From Arthrobacter sp. H35-D1 (GTDB taxonomy: Bacteria; Actinomycetota; Actinomycetes; Actinomycetales; Micrococcaceae): DNA of 64,000 bases. The DNA is taken from positions 1 to 64,000 of the forward strand of contig NZ_JASISP010000012.1 of the NCBI RefSeq assembly GCF_030063185.1, given 5' to 3'. The position numbers were made by a program, and so were the translations under genes. Below, in pieces: positions 35,503 through 43,710 of the stretch. The first letter of the stretch is position 1. Each line of letters opens with the position of its first letter. The notes under the pieces were generated by a model. That model saw nothing but the letters and a program-made list of their open reading frames with translations. It was not told where the DNA came from and searched no databases.

Positions 35503-35690
35503 GGGCAGTGTTTCCTAAACTGTTGCGGTGGCTAGCTCTAGCCTACTGCCTGCGCCCTCGGCGTACTGGCCGGAACTGTTCAGCTAAATGCCAGCTATGT
35601 TTGACAGGATATTGGAACTAAAGGGAATTCTCCCTTGGCTTGGCTTTCCCGCAGCGGGATGAGCAGACGCCACTGAAGCGAGGTGCAGCG

Positions 35691-36335
35691 ATGGGTTCAA
35701 CCGTTACCCCCGTGATTCTTCCTGCGAAGGCAGCCGGAGGCGAGCTGGCGGCGCCCGAGTGGGTTGCGCCGTCGTGGGACGAGGTGGTTGAAAACCACTC
35801 CGCGAAAGTATTCCGGCTTGCCTACCGCCTGACAGGGAACAAGTTCGACGCCGAAGACCTCACCCAAGAGGTTTTTGTGCGCGTGTTCAAATCCTTGGCA
35901 AATTTCAAGCCCGGCACCCTCGACGGCTGGCTGCACCGCATCACCACGAACCTGTTCCTTGACCAGGCCCGCCGCAAACAGCGGATTCGCTTTGACACCC
36001 TGTCCGAGGATGCTGCCGCCCGCCTTCCCGGCAATGATCCGGGCCCCGAGCGGACCTTTGAATTCAACAACCTCGACAATGACATTGCGGCAGCGTTGGA
36101 GGCCTTGCCGCCGGACTTTCGGGCCGCCGTCGTGCTTTGTGACATGGAAGGCCTCTCCTACGACGAGGTGGCGCATGCGCTGGGAATCAAGCTCGGCACG
36201 GTGCGTTCGCGCATCCACCGGGGCCGGGCCATGTTGCGTGAATCATTGGCCGACAGGGCGCCCGGACGTGGAAGCGACGCCCGCCCTGCGCGCAAGCCGT
36301 TGTTGTCGCTGCCGCGGATGGGCACCGCGCGCTAG
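35691..36335 (+). CDS. sigE: ECF sigma factor SigE
   Basis: The 214-residue sigma factor has region 2 ([30 protein letters not shown], in parts) and region 4 ([47 protein letters not shown]). The C-terminal tail is basic. ATG 35691 is preferred because GAGGTG precedes it. In mycobacteria SigE governs the envelope-stress response and is held by RseA encoded next to it; here no rseA follows, and tatB comes after a 110-bp gap. Confidence 0.92.
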   Translation: MGSTVTPVILPAKAAGGELAAPEWVAPSWDEVVENHSAKVFRLAYRLTGNKFDAEDLTQEVFVRVFKSLANFKPGTLDGWLHRITTNLFLDQARRKQRIRFDTLSEDAAARLPGNDPGPERTFEFNNLDNDIAAALEALPPDFRAAVVLCDMEGLSYDEVAHALGIKLGTVRSRIHRGRAMLRESLADRAPGRGSDARPARKPLLSLPRMGTAR

Positions 36336-36445
36336 ACTCTTTGCGGCAGCTGCCAACCGGCCGGATGCAAACAACCATCACACAACGTTCGAGCATTACT
36401 GCTGGGAATCGTTGCTTTGAGTCTTGAGAGGGTAATCTTCCTAAC

Positions 36446-36862
36446 GTGTTTGGTATCAATACCCCTGAGCTGATCCTGATTGTCGTTTTGGCAGTCCTGG
36501 TGATTGGACCCTCCCGGCTTCCCGGCTACCTGGAGAAGCTGAAGAACCTCATTCGCGAGGTACGCAAGATGGCTTCCGGCGCGCGCGAAACCATTCGGGA
36601 TGAGGCCGGGGTGGACATTGACGACATTGACTGGAAGAAGCTTGACCCGCGCCAGTACGACCCCCGCCGCATTATTCGCGAGGCTTTGCTTGACGACGAC
36701 GATGCGGCAGCGCTGAACTCGATGAAGATGGCACCGGGTGCCGCCATTGCCTCCATGATGGGCAAGGACGACGCCAAGAGCACAGCCGCAGTTGCCGACG
36801 AGCCGGAGATTGTCCGCCTTGCCGAAGGTGAGCGCGCCCCGTACGACGTCGAAGCGACGTAA
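36446..36862 (+). CDS. tatB: Twin-arginine translocase subunit TatB
   Basis: The 138-residue protein begins MFGINTPELILIVVLAVLVIGPSRLPGYLEKLKNLIREVRKM, the TatB pattern of one N-terminal helix, a Gly-Pro hinge and an amphipathic helix. A hydrophilic tail follows. It helps receive folded Tat substrates. Position between sigE and mrp matches mycobacteria. The 174 bp to the convergent mrp hold no gene. Confidence 0.88.
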   Translation: MFGINTPELILIVVLAVLVIGPSRLPGYLEKLKNLIREVRKMASGARETIRDEAGVDIDDIDWKKLDPRQYDPRRIIREALLDDDDAAALNSMKMAPGAAIASMMGKDDAKSTAAVADEPEIVRLAEGERAPYDVEAT

Positions 36863-37036
36863 ACACTCCTCTTCACGCAGCCTGGTGGCACGAAACCGCG
36901 CTCCAGCCGCATGCCCGCGTCTGGCCCGCAAAACCGCCGCCGGGCAACCGCTGTCTCGCGGTCGTGGCGCGGGTTCGCGGCTGAGGCGCACTTTCGAAGC
37001 CGTCGGCCAGCGCCGAAAGTGCTGGAGCGTTGGTGC

Positions 37037-38188
37037 TTAACGCCCCGAATCTGCAGGAGCGTTGGTGGGAGTGACGCCCAGGTTCAGCCCGGACAGCCCG
37101 CGCGGGCGCACGGCCAGCTGGTCCGCAATGGCCAGCAGCGCCGCCGCGGCCGGCGATTGCGCATCCGAAAGGACAATGGGCTGCCCGGCGTCGCCGCCTT
37201 CGCGCAGTGCAACCTCGAGCGGGATTTTCCCCAGCAGCTCCACAGTCGCATTGACAGTCTGGGACAGCCGCTTGGAAAGCACTTCGCCGCCCCCTGCGCC
37301 AAACACCTCCATGGTGGTTCCGTCGGGCAGGGTCAAAAATGACATGTTTTCAATGACGCCGGCAATCTTTTGCCCCGTCTGGACTGCGATGGCGCCGGCA
37401 CGCTCGGCCACATCGGCTGCGGCCGCCTGCGGTGTGGTCACCACCAGCAGCTCCGCCCGGGGCAGCAGCTGCGCCACTGAAATCGCCACATCCCCGGTGC
37501 CCGGGGGCAGGTCGAGCAGCAGAATGTCCAAATCACCAAAGTACACGTCCGTCAAGAACTGCTCCAGCGCCCTGTGCAGCATGGGCCCGCGCCAGGCGAC
37601 AGGTTGGTTGCCGGCGACAAACATTCCGATTGAAATGACCTTCACACCATGGGCCACCGGCGGCAGGATCATTTCATCCATCCGTGTCGGAGCCTGGGTG
37701 ATGCCCATCAGCCCGGGTACCGAGAAGCCGTACACATCGGCGTCGACAATGCCCACGCGCAGGCCCTTCGCCGCCAGTGCGCAGGCAAGGTTCACGGTGA
37801 CTGAGGACTTTCCCACGCCGCCCTTGCCGCTGGCCACGGCGTAAATGCGGGTCAGGGAGCCCTCGGCGTTGAAAGGGATCCCGCGCTCGGGGGCGTCGCC
37901 CTTGAGGCGCTCCTTCAGTTCGGCACGCTGTTCGGCAGTCATGACGGTCAGCTCCACGTCGACGTCAGTGACGCCGTCGAGCTTGCCCAAGGCTGCGTTG
38001 ACATCCGCCGTGATGGTTTCGCGCAGTGGGCAGCCGGCCACCGTGAGACGGACGACGGCGCGTACCCGGCCGCCGTCGAACGCCTCCACCGACTCGACCA
38101 TGCCCAGATCCGTGATGGGGCGGCGCAGCTCGGGGTCAATGACCGTGGCCAGTGCGGCAAGCAGGGCGGAGTGTGACGGGGCATTCAT
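37037..38188 (-). CDS. mrp: Mrp/ApbC-family Fe-S cluster carrier ATPase
   Basis: The 383-residue protein has an N-terminal MIP18/DUF59 domain (residues ~1-85, with VAGCPLRETI) and a P-loop ATPase with the deviant Walker motif SGKGGVGKSSV at about 120-130, DADVYGFSVPGLMG and DLPPGTGD. It probably carries Fe-S clusters. The CxxC found in many Mrp proteins near MEVFGAGGGE is absent, which is common in actinobacteria. It is last in a three-gene operon with the DUF1003 and MgtE/CBS genes. Confidence 0.92.
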   Translation of the reverse strand: MNAPSHSALLAALATVIDPELRRPITDLGMVESVEAFDGGRVRAVVRLTVAGCPLRETITADVNAALGKLDGVTDVDVELTVMTAEQRAELKERLKGDAPERGIPFNAEGSLTRIYAVASGKGGVGKSSVTVNLACALAAKGLRVGIVDADVYGFSVPGLMGITQAPTRMDEMILPPVAHGVKVISIGMFVAGNQPVAWRGPMLHRALEQFLTDVYFGDLDILLLDLPPGTGDVAISVAQLLPRAELLVVTTPQAAAADVAERAGAIAVQTGQKIAGVIENMSFLTLPDGTTMEVFGAGGGEVLSKRLSQTVNATVELLGKIPLEVALREGGDAGQPIVLSDAQSPAAAALLAIADQLAVRPRGLSGLNLGVTPTNAPADSGR

Positions 38189-38198
38189 GGAGCAGGCC

Positions 38199-38831
38199 TT
38201 AGGGGTTGGTGGGGCGTTTGGGGCTGACGGTCTTGATGCCGGTGGTGGCTGGATTGCGGGCGGGAGAGCGGGTTTCCTTCAGGATATCCCCACCGTCTGC
38301 CTGCATACCGTCCGCGTCCGCATTGTCCTGAAGTGCGGCGTCTTGCAGGTCGCTCAATTCCTCCAGGAGGCTGCGCAGTTCAGAGCGGACAAAGTCGCGT
38401 GTGGCCACTTCACGCAAGGAAATACGCAGCGCCGCAATTTCGCGGGTGAGGTACTCGGTGTCGGCCAAGTTACGCTCATTGCGGGAACGGTCCTGCTCAA
38501 TCTGCACCCTGTCACGGTCGTCCTGGCGGTTCTGGGCGAGCAGGATCAACGGTGCGGCGTAGGAGGCCTGGGTGGAGAAGAACAGGTTGAGTAAAATAAA
38601 CGGGTAGGGGTCCCAGTGCAGGCCGAACAGGCCGATGGCATTGACGGAGACCCACACGATGACAAAAATCGTCATGTAGAGCAGGAAGTTCGCGGTGCCC
38701 ATGTAGCGGGCGAAGCGTTCGGCGAAGCGGCCAAATAGATCCGGATCGCTTGTCATGCTGGGCAGGAGGCGGGACTTCAGTTCCTTCGGCGTGTCCAGGC
38801 CGCCGCCTTTTGTATGGTGCCGCTCAGCCAA
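38199..38831 (-). CDS. DUF1003 membrane protein
   Basis: The 210-residue product has two helices, NFLLYMTIFVIVWVSVNAIGL and YPFILLNLFFSTQASYAAPLILL, with the DUF1003 loop HWDPYPF and the following AQNRQDDRDR. A coiled-coil-like region and a basic tail follow. The start overlaps the upstream gene by 8 bases. Homologues sit between mrp and the MgtE/CBS gene in mycobacteria (Rv1231c region). Function is unknown. Confidence 0.88.
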   Translation of the reverse strand: MAERHHTKGGGLDTPKELKSRLLPSMTSDPDLFGRFAERFARYMGTANFLLYMTIFVIVWVSVNAIGLFGLHWDPYPFILLNLFFSTQASYAAPLILLAQNRQDDRDRVQIEQDRSRNERNLADTEYLTREIAALRISLREVATRDFVRSELRSLLEELSDLQDAALQDNADADGMQADGGDILKETRSPARNPATTGIKTVSPKRPTNP

Positions 38832-40107
38832 TGCGTCCTCCTAATTTCCGAAACGGTGCGCCGTCCTCATGGTTGCGCCAGTCATCAGGCAGTAGATGGT
38901 CCAATAAGTCATCCACGGTGACCGCGCCAACAAGTCGGTTCTCCTTGTTGAGCACCGGAAGCGAGTTGAGGTTGTAGGACGCCATGATGTGGCTGACCAC
39001 CGCGATGTCGTCCTGGTCCGAGACAGGCTTGAGGTCCTTGTCCACAATGGTGCCCAGCTGTTCAGGCGGTGCGCTGCGCAGCAGTTGCTGGATGTGGACC
39101 ACGCCCAGGAAGCGGCCCGTGGGTGTTTCCAACGGCGGCCGGCAAATGAAAATGGCCGAGGCCAGGGCGGGGGAGAGGTCTTCGCTGCGAACGTGCGCCA
39201 AGGCTTCCGCGACGGTGGCTTCCGGTGGCAGGATGACAGGGACGGGGGTCATGAGCGCGCCGGCTGTTCCTTCGGCATATTGGAGCAGGCGCCGCACGTC
39301 CTTGGCTTCCTCCGGTTCCATGAGCCGCAGAAGCTGTTCGGCCTTGGCCTTGGGCAGATCGGCCAGGAGGTCGGCGGCGTCGTCCGGGTCCATTTCCTCC
39401 AGCACGTCGGCTGCGCGCTCGTTGTCCAGGGCGGACAGCAGCGCGACCTGGTCGTCCTCGGGGAGCTCTGACATGACATCGGCCAGACGCTCATCCCGCA
39501 ATTCCCCGGCCACCTCCACCCGGCGTTTGTCGCTCATGTCCTGCAGGGCGTCGGCAAAGTCGGCTGGTTTGAGGTCTTCGTGGTTGGCGACGAAGAAGGT
39601 TGCGCTTTGCGGTTGGGTGGCGTCCTCGGTGCGGGCTTCGGACCAGTCGATCAGGACAGTGTGCCCCCGGCGCAGGCCGCGCAGGCGGGAGGTGGAGGCG
39701 CCCCGGCGCACAAAGAGCTTGGTGACTAGCCAGTCGCCGTTGCGCTGCTGGTCCATGGCGATGTCTTCAATGACGGCCACTCCGCCGCCGTCCACGAGCG
39801 TCACCTTGCGGTCAAAGATGCCGCCCACCACGAGTTGTTCGCCGCCGCGCTGTTCGAAACGGCGCAGGTTGACCAATCCGGTGCAGATGATTTGCCACTG
39901 GTCCATGGAAGTTAGTCTCGTCATCGGCACAAAGACGCGCTTCTTGCCGGGAACTTCCACCACGATGCCCACCGCATGGGGTGCGGTGTTGGATCCGCGG
40001 CCCAGCACGACGACGTCGCGCAGTTTGCCAAGCCGGTCTCCGAGGGGGTCAAAGACGTCAAGGCCCAGAAGCCGGGCGACAAAGATACGCGTTGGTTGTG
40101 TGCTCAC
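38824..40107 (-). CDS. MgtE-N and CBS domain protein (no MgtE channel domain)
   Basis: The 427-residue protein has a PRC-barrel-like N-terminal part (FVARLLGLDVFDPLGDRLGKLRDVVV), an MgtE intracellular N domain (residues ~215-290, with LPEDDQVALLSALDNERAADVLEEMDPDDAADLLADLP), and two CBS motifs ending VLNKENRLVGAVTVDDLLDHLLP. The membrane channel domain of MgtE is absent, so it is a soluble regulator rather than a Mg2+ transporter. The start is GTG. It matches Rv1232c by position and layout. Confidence 0.9.
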   Translation of the reverse strand: MSTQPTRIFVARLLGLDVFDPLGDRLGKLRDVVVLGRGSNTAPHAVGIVVEVPGKKRVFVPMTRLTSMDQWQIICTGLVNLRRFEQRGGEQLVVGGIFDRKVTLVDGGGVAVIEDIAMDQQRNGDWLVTKLFVRRGASTSRLRGLRRGHTVLIDWSEARTEDATQPQSATFFVANHEDLKPADFADALQDMSDKRRVEVAGELRDERLADVMSELPEDDQVALLSALDNERAADVLEEMDPDDAADLLADLPKAKAEQLLRLMEPEEAKDVRRLLQYAEGTAGALMTPVPVILPPEATVAEALAHVRSEDLSPALASAIFICRPPLETPTGRFLGVVHIQQLLRSAPPEQLGTIVDKDLKPVSDQDDIAVVSHIMASYNLNSLPVLNKENRLVGAVTVDDLLDHLLPDDWRNHEDGAPFRKLGGRIG

Positions 40108-40285
40108 AGGTACAGGCTACTTCCCCGTTCCTGCAAAGACCCAACCTTTGGCTCAACCTTTGATCAGGCGAGAAAGTCCATGGCGCTGCTCCGGTTTGGA
40201 GAACGGAGGCGGCTGTCATGGCGTTTTCATTTCACTGCCAGCGATACTCCAGCAAACGTGCAGCATCATGATGGACAATGGAAGC

Positions 40286-41161
40286 ATGGCAAACCTCTTT
40301 GGACGCACCAAACCCTTGGACGAGGCCCGCATTGTTCCCACGGGCGAAACAATCGGTTCCTACACTTCCTACTTGGATGCGCAAAAGGCAGTTGACTACT
40401 TGGCGGATGAGAAGTTTCCCGTCCGGCACGTTTCCATTGTGGGCAACGACCTGAAAATTGTGGAGCGTGTGACAGGGAAGCTCAGCTACCCCCGCGTGGC
40501 CCTCACCGGCGCCATGACAGGTGCCTGGTTTGGCTTGTTCATCGGCGTGATGCTCTCCTTCTTTGACTCCGCCAGCAATGCCGGGGCTCCGTACGTCAAC
40601 GTTTTCACGGCTGTCCTTTTGGGCGCCGCACTGTGGATGCTGTTCGCGATCATCGGCTATGCAGCCCAGCGAGGCAAGCGCGACTTCACCTCCACCAACC
40701 AGGTTCTAGCCACCAGCTACGACGTGATTGTCACCGCGGACGTGGCCATGGACGCACGCCGCCTGTTGGCCCAGCTCCCCATGAATTCCAATGCTCCCCG
40801 GCCGGTGCAGGGTTACCAGGGGCAGGGGCAGAATCAAGGCCAGGGCTACCGCCCGCCGGCGCAGCCGCCAGCTTCATCAGGGTCCGCACCGGCAAGGCCC
40901 GAAGGCTGGCATGACCCCTACGCTCCGGCGCAGCCGGCAGCAGCCGAGCCTTCCGGCCAAGGCGAAACCGCCCAAGGCGATGGCAGCGGACAGAACCCCG
41001 CCCAAACAAACACCCGACGCGGCCAGTTCCATGATTTGCCCGACGGTCGCCCGCAATACGGCATTCGCGTGGAGCAGCCGGAGCAGCCGGAGCGCGACCC
41101 GAACGCCCCGCGGGACCCCAACGCACCCGCTGACAGCCACGATGGCGGGTCCGGCCACTGA
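40286..41161 (+). CDS. General stress protein (GSP17M/YflT domain) with long disordered tail
   Basis: The 291-residue protein has a YflT-like N-terminal domain (SYTSYLDAQKAVDYLADEKFPVRHVSIVGNDL), two membrane helices forming a Gly-rich hairpin (VALTGAMTGAWFGLFIGVMLSFF and VFTAVLLGAALWMLFAIIGY), then ~130 residues rich in Pro, Gln and Gly. ATG 40286 is the family start; an open frame continues far upstream but is antisense to the MgtE/CBS gene. It is divergent from that operon. Confidence 0.88.
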   Translation: MANLFGRTKPLDEARIVPTGETIGSYTSYLDAQKAVDYLADEKFPVRHVSIVGNDLKIVERVTGKLSYPRVALTGAMTGAWFGLFIGVMLSFFDSASNAGAPYVNVFTAVLLGAALWMLFAIIGYAAQRGKRDFTSTNQVLATSYDVIVTADVAMDARRLLAQLPMNSNAPRPVQGYQGQGQNQGQGYRPPAQPPASSGSAPARPEGWHDPYAPAQPAAAEPSGQGETAQGDGSGQNPAQTNTRRGQFHDLPDGRPQYGIRVEQPEQPERDPNAPRDPNAPADSHDGGSGH

Positions 41162-41224
41162 TTCTCCGGCCACCAGCTCCCTGACTGGCCGCAAACTGAA
41201 TGACAACAACCCGCAGCCGGCGAG

Positions 41225-41247
41225 TTCTAGCGGTCGTTGCAACACCC
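41225..41247 (+). repeat. Left inverted repeat of the IS30-family element
   Basis: It matches the reverse complement of 43165-43187 at 21 of 23 positions; the mismatches are at 41231 and 41237. It ends 8 bp before the transposase start codon. Confidence 0.85.
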
Positions 41248-41255
41248 CCTGAAAA

Positions 41256-43160
41256 ATGGGAGTTGCACCACCTATGGATTCACCATCGATTGATAATGCT
41301 TTCTTAACGAAAAAGTCGTCTTCGGATAAAAACGCTGATCCGACTGCCAAACCGCCGGGCAAGCGTGCTTACCGGCGTTATTCGGCAGCTGATCGGGCGG
41401 AGTTCTTTGCCGTGTTCGAGCGTTTGGGAAGCATCCCTGCGGCCGCTCGGGAGCTGGGATTCAACCCGGTCACTTGTCGTTCTTGGGCGGGGCCTTCCGA
41501 CCGGGTTTCTGGCCAGAAATACTCACAGGCCCAGAAGGACGAGTTCTTCGTTATCCTCGACCGGGTCGGGAGCGTGAGTGCCGTTGCGAAGATGCTGGGC
41601 ATCAACGTACAAACATGCTTTCGCTGGGCCTACAAGGCCGGCGCCGTGACCCGCACGCCGCGTGTGAACCCGGTGGTGGCCGAGCCTTCTGCCACTGCGG
41701 AGCAGAGGGGGGAGTTCTTTGACGTGCTCGCTCGTGTGGGCAGCGTCAGCGTGGCCGCCCGGGAGCTTGGCCTGCCCAGGCCTCGGTGTGTGAACTGGGC
41801 CCGCAAAGCCGGAATTGGGTCAATCCACCCAGGGGTGGCCAAACGTGCCGAATACTTCCGACTGCGTGAGGCAGGCGTCGGCCGGAAGGAGGCCGCCGCG
41901 GTTGCTGGGGCAAGCCGGAAAAGCGGTTATCTGTGGGAAAACGAACGGGATCGGGCCAAGGGCCGCGCCGTGAGCGCCGAGTCCCTGGATGTGCCGTATA
42001 AACGGGAGGTGAGTACTACTTTTTCTGAACCAACGGTATCCGATACGGCACCGGCAGCCCCTACGGTCCTGGCCCCGCTGGTGGTGCCCGAGGCGGCAGT
42101 GGCGGCGCTGCAGGCGATGGCGGCATCCGAGCCGGCTGCGGTGACGCTGGAAGCCCTGGAACAGGCCGTCAGCGCCCGTTATTTGTCCCTGCCGGAGCGG
42201 GAGAGGATCGCTGATCTGCTCACCCGAGAGGAATCGCTGCGGGCCATCGCCCGGGCTCTGGGCCGGTCCCCGGGGTCGATCAGTCGGGAAATCAAGCGCA
42301 ACAGCCACCCCGTGCTCGGATACCAGCCCTACGGCGCCCACCGCACCGCCACTGCGGCCCGGGCACGGCCCAAAGCCAGTAAACTGGCTACACTTGGGGC
42401 GCTGCGCGATTACGTGAAAGACAAGCTGCGCATACGCTGGCCACCGGAACAGATTTCCAAGGTGCTGATCAAGGACTTTCCTCATGACGAGCAGATGCGT
42501 GTGAGCCACGAAACGATCTACCAATCCCTGTATTTCCAGGCCCGCGGAGGGCTCAAACGCGAGGTCAAGGAAGCGTTGCGCACCGGGCGGACCCGCAGCA
42601 AGAAACACAAGAGTCCAGAGGAGCGCACCAGCCGTTTCAGGGACCCGATGATCAACATTTCCGAACGCCCACCCGAGGTCGAAGACCGTGCGATCCCTGG
42701 CCACTGGGAGGGCGACCTCATCACCGGCACCAGCAACCAGTCGGCGATTGCAACCCTGGTTGAGCGCACCACCCGCTACGTCATTCTCGTGCACCTGCCC
42801 GTGGACCACAGCGCCGAGTCCGTCCGGGACGGACTCATCAAAACCATGAGCACTCTGCCTGCGCATCTGCGTGGATCGTTGACGTGGGACCAAGACGTAG
42901 AAATGGCCAAGCACAAAGCCCTTAGCATTGCTACAGACATGGACGTCTACTTCTGCGACCCGCACAGCCCGTGGCAACGCGGCACCAACGAAAACACCAA
43001 CGGACTCCTACGTCAATACTTCCCCAAAGGAACCGACCTGACCGTCTACAGTCCCGAAGACCTCGAGCACGTCGCCCAAGAACTCAACGCACGCCCACGC
43101 AAAACACTCAACTGGAATACACCAGCGGAGTCGCTTCGTGATTTACTGATAGCCAGCTAA
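41256..43160 (+). CDS. IS30-family transposase with extended N-terminus
   Basis: The 634-residue protein is much longer than typical IS30 transposases (~350-400). The canonical part starts near residue 308 with YLSLPERERIADLLTREESLRAIARALGRSPGSISREIKRN (HTH, in parts) and continues to a DDE domain: PGHWEGDLI (first Asp), SLTWDQDVEM (second Asp), and PWQRGTNENTNGLLRQYFPKG (Glu). Before it lie four related HTH-like modules at about residues 42-77, 89-128, 147-186 and 195-232, three of them sharing [E/D]-FF-x(4)-R-[V/L]-GS. ATG 41274 is an alternative start. It appears intact. Confidence 0.92.
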   Translation: MGVAPPMDSPSIDNAFLTKKSSSDKNADPTAKPPGKRAYRRYSAADRAEFFAVFERLGSIPAAARELGFNPVTCRSWAGPSDRVSGQKYSQAQKDEFFVILDRVGSVSAVAKMLGINVQTCFRWAYKAGAVTRTPRVNPVVAEPSATAEQRGEFFDVLARVGSVSVAARELGLPRPRCVNWARKAGIGSIHPGVAKRAEYFRLREAGVGRKEAAAVAGASRKSGYLWENERDRAKGRAVSAESLDVPYKREVSTTFSEPTVSDTAPAAPTVLAPLVVPEAAVAALQAMAASEPAAVTLEALEQAVSARYLSLPERERIADLLTREESLRAIARALGRSPGSISREIKRNSHPVLGYQPYGAHRTATAARARPKASKLATLGALRDYVKDKLRIRWPPEQISKVLIKDFPHDEQMRVSHETIYQSLYFQARGGLKREVKEALRTGRTRSKKHKSPEERTSRFRDPMINISERPPEVEDRAIPGHWEGDLITGTSNQSAIATLVERTTRYVILVHLPVDHSAESVRDGLIKTMSTLPAHLRGSLTWDQDVEMAKHKALSIATDMDVYFCDPHSPWQRGTNENTNGLLRQYFPKGTDLTVYSPEDLEHVAQELNARPRKTLNWNTPAESLRDLLIAS

Positions 43161-43164
43161 CCTC

Positions 43165-43187
43165 GGGTGTTGCATCGACCCCTAGAA
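43165..43187 (-). repeat. Right inverted repeat of the IS30-family element
   Basis: This is the inverted partner of 41225-41247, lying 4 bp after the transposase stop codon. Confidence 0.85.
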
Positions 43188-43248
43188 TTCGCCGCCTGCG
43201 GGTTGTTGTATTTAAGTCGCTCTCCCGCCGTGTCGGGTGATCCGTTCT

Positions 43249-43403
43249 GCAGCTGATGTGGGTGGGGCGGGGTCTCATTCGCTCATATTGCAGCTGATGT
43301 GGGTTGGATCGCGAAGGACCCGCAGGAGCTGCAGTATCAACTGCACGAATGGCGAATGACCCGCAGGAGCTGCTGAATGATGGTGGTCACCCGCAGGAGC
43401 TGC
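43249..43403. repeat. Second cluster of REP-like 15-bp elements (five copies)
   Basis: Forward copies GCAGCTGATGTGGGT lie at 43249 and 43290. Inverted copies ACCCGCAGGAGCTGC lie at 43318, 43359 and 43389. The forward-then-inverted order is the same as at 7545-7894. The 520-bp stretch between the IS element and pepP contains no supported gene. Confidence 0.8.
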
Positions 43404-43605
43404 CGGATGGATGGCCGGGCTGGGCCGGTGAGTTGATGCGGCTGGATCTCTTCGCCGGGCTGGGGGTCTTGATCAGTGCCTAGAAGGCCAAGAATGGGGT
43501 CTGGGTTTCAGGACCGCGTGCAGGAAAAGCCAGCCGCTGGGCATACGCGCTCATGGCTATCTAAGCCGTTTGCCTTGTGGCCAGGGCGTGCGGCAGGGAA
43601 CAAAC

Positions 43606-43655
43606 ACAAGGGGCGACGTCGGCACCCAAGCCCGGGTGTCGACGTCGCCCCTTGT
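43606..43655 (-). terminator. Strong hairpin downstream of pepP
   Basis: ACAAGGGGCGACGTCG pairs with CGACGTCGCCCCTTGT, extended by CACCC/GGGTG with one mismatch between, around a 6-base loop. It lies 56 bp after the pepP stop. Between them is a 16-bp direct repeat GCGCACTGCCGCACGT (twice, 43661-43696). Confidence 0.7.
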
Positions 43656-43710
43656 TGCAAGCGCACTGCCGCACGTGCGCACTGCCGCACGTGCGCTTGG
43701 TGCTGGTGCA

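Larger units (their letters stand above)
41225..43187 (+). mobile_element. IS30-family insertion sequence (about 1.96 kb)
   Basis: One intact transposase gene is bounded by imperfect inverted repeats at 41225-41247 and 43165-43187. They share the core GGTCGNTGCAACACCC and match at 21 of 23 positions, with outer ends TTCTAG/CTAGAA. A CTAG at each end could be either part of the repeat or a 4-bp target duplication; the sequence alone cannot decide. The element lies between the general stress protein gene and pepP and interrupts no gene. Confidence 0.9.

Noticed and set aside
35601-35629. TTGACA upstream of sigE as a -35 element
   Set aside because: At a 16-18 bp spacing the downstream hexamer (GGAATT) is a poor -10, and no clear ECF-type promoter (GGAAC...GTT at the right spacing) was found either.
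36863-37036. Possible hidden rseA or small gene between tatB and mrp or between sigE and tatB
   Set aside because: Neither gap has an open frame long enough or with a zinc-binding H-x3-C-x2-C motif.
38984-40285. Very long open frame on the + strand running antisense through the MgtE/CBS gene into the general stress protein gene
   Set aside because: It is the complement of a well-supported gene with high GC at third positions. Only the part from ATG 40286 has family resemblance.
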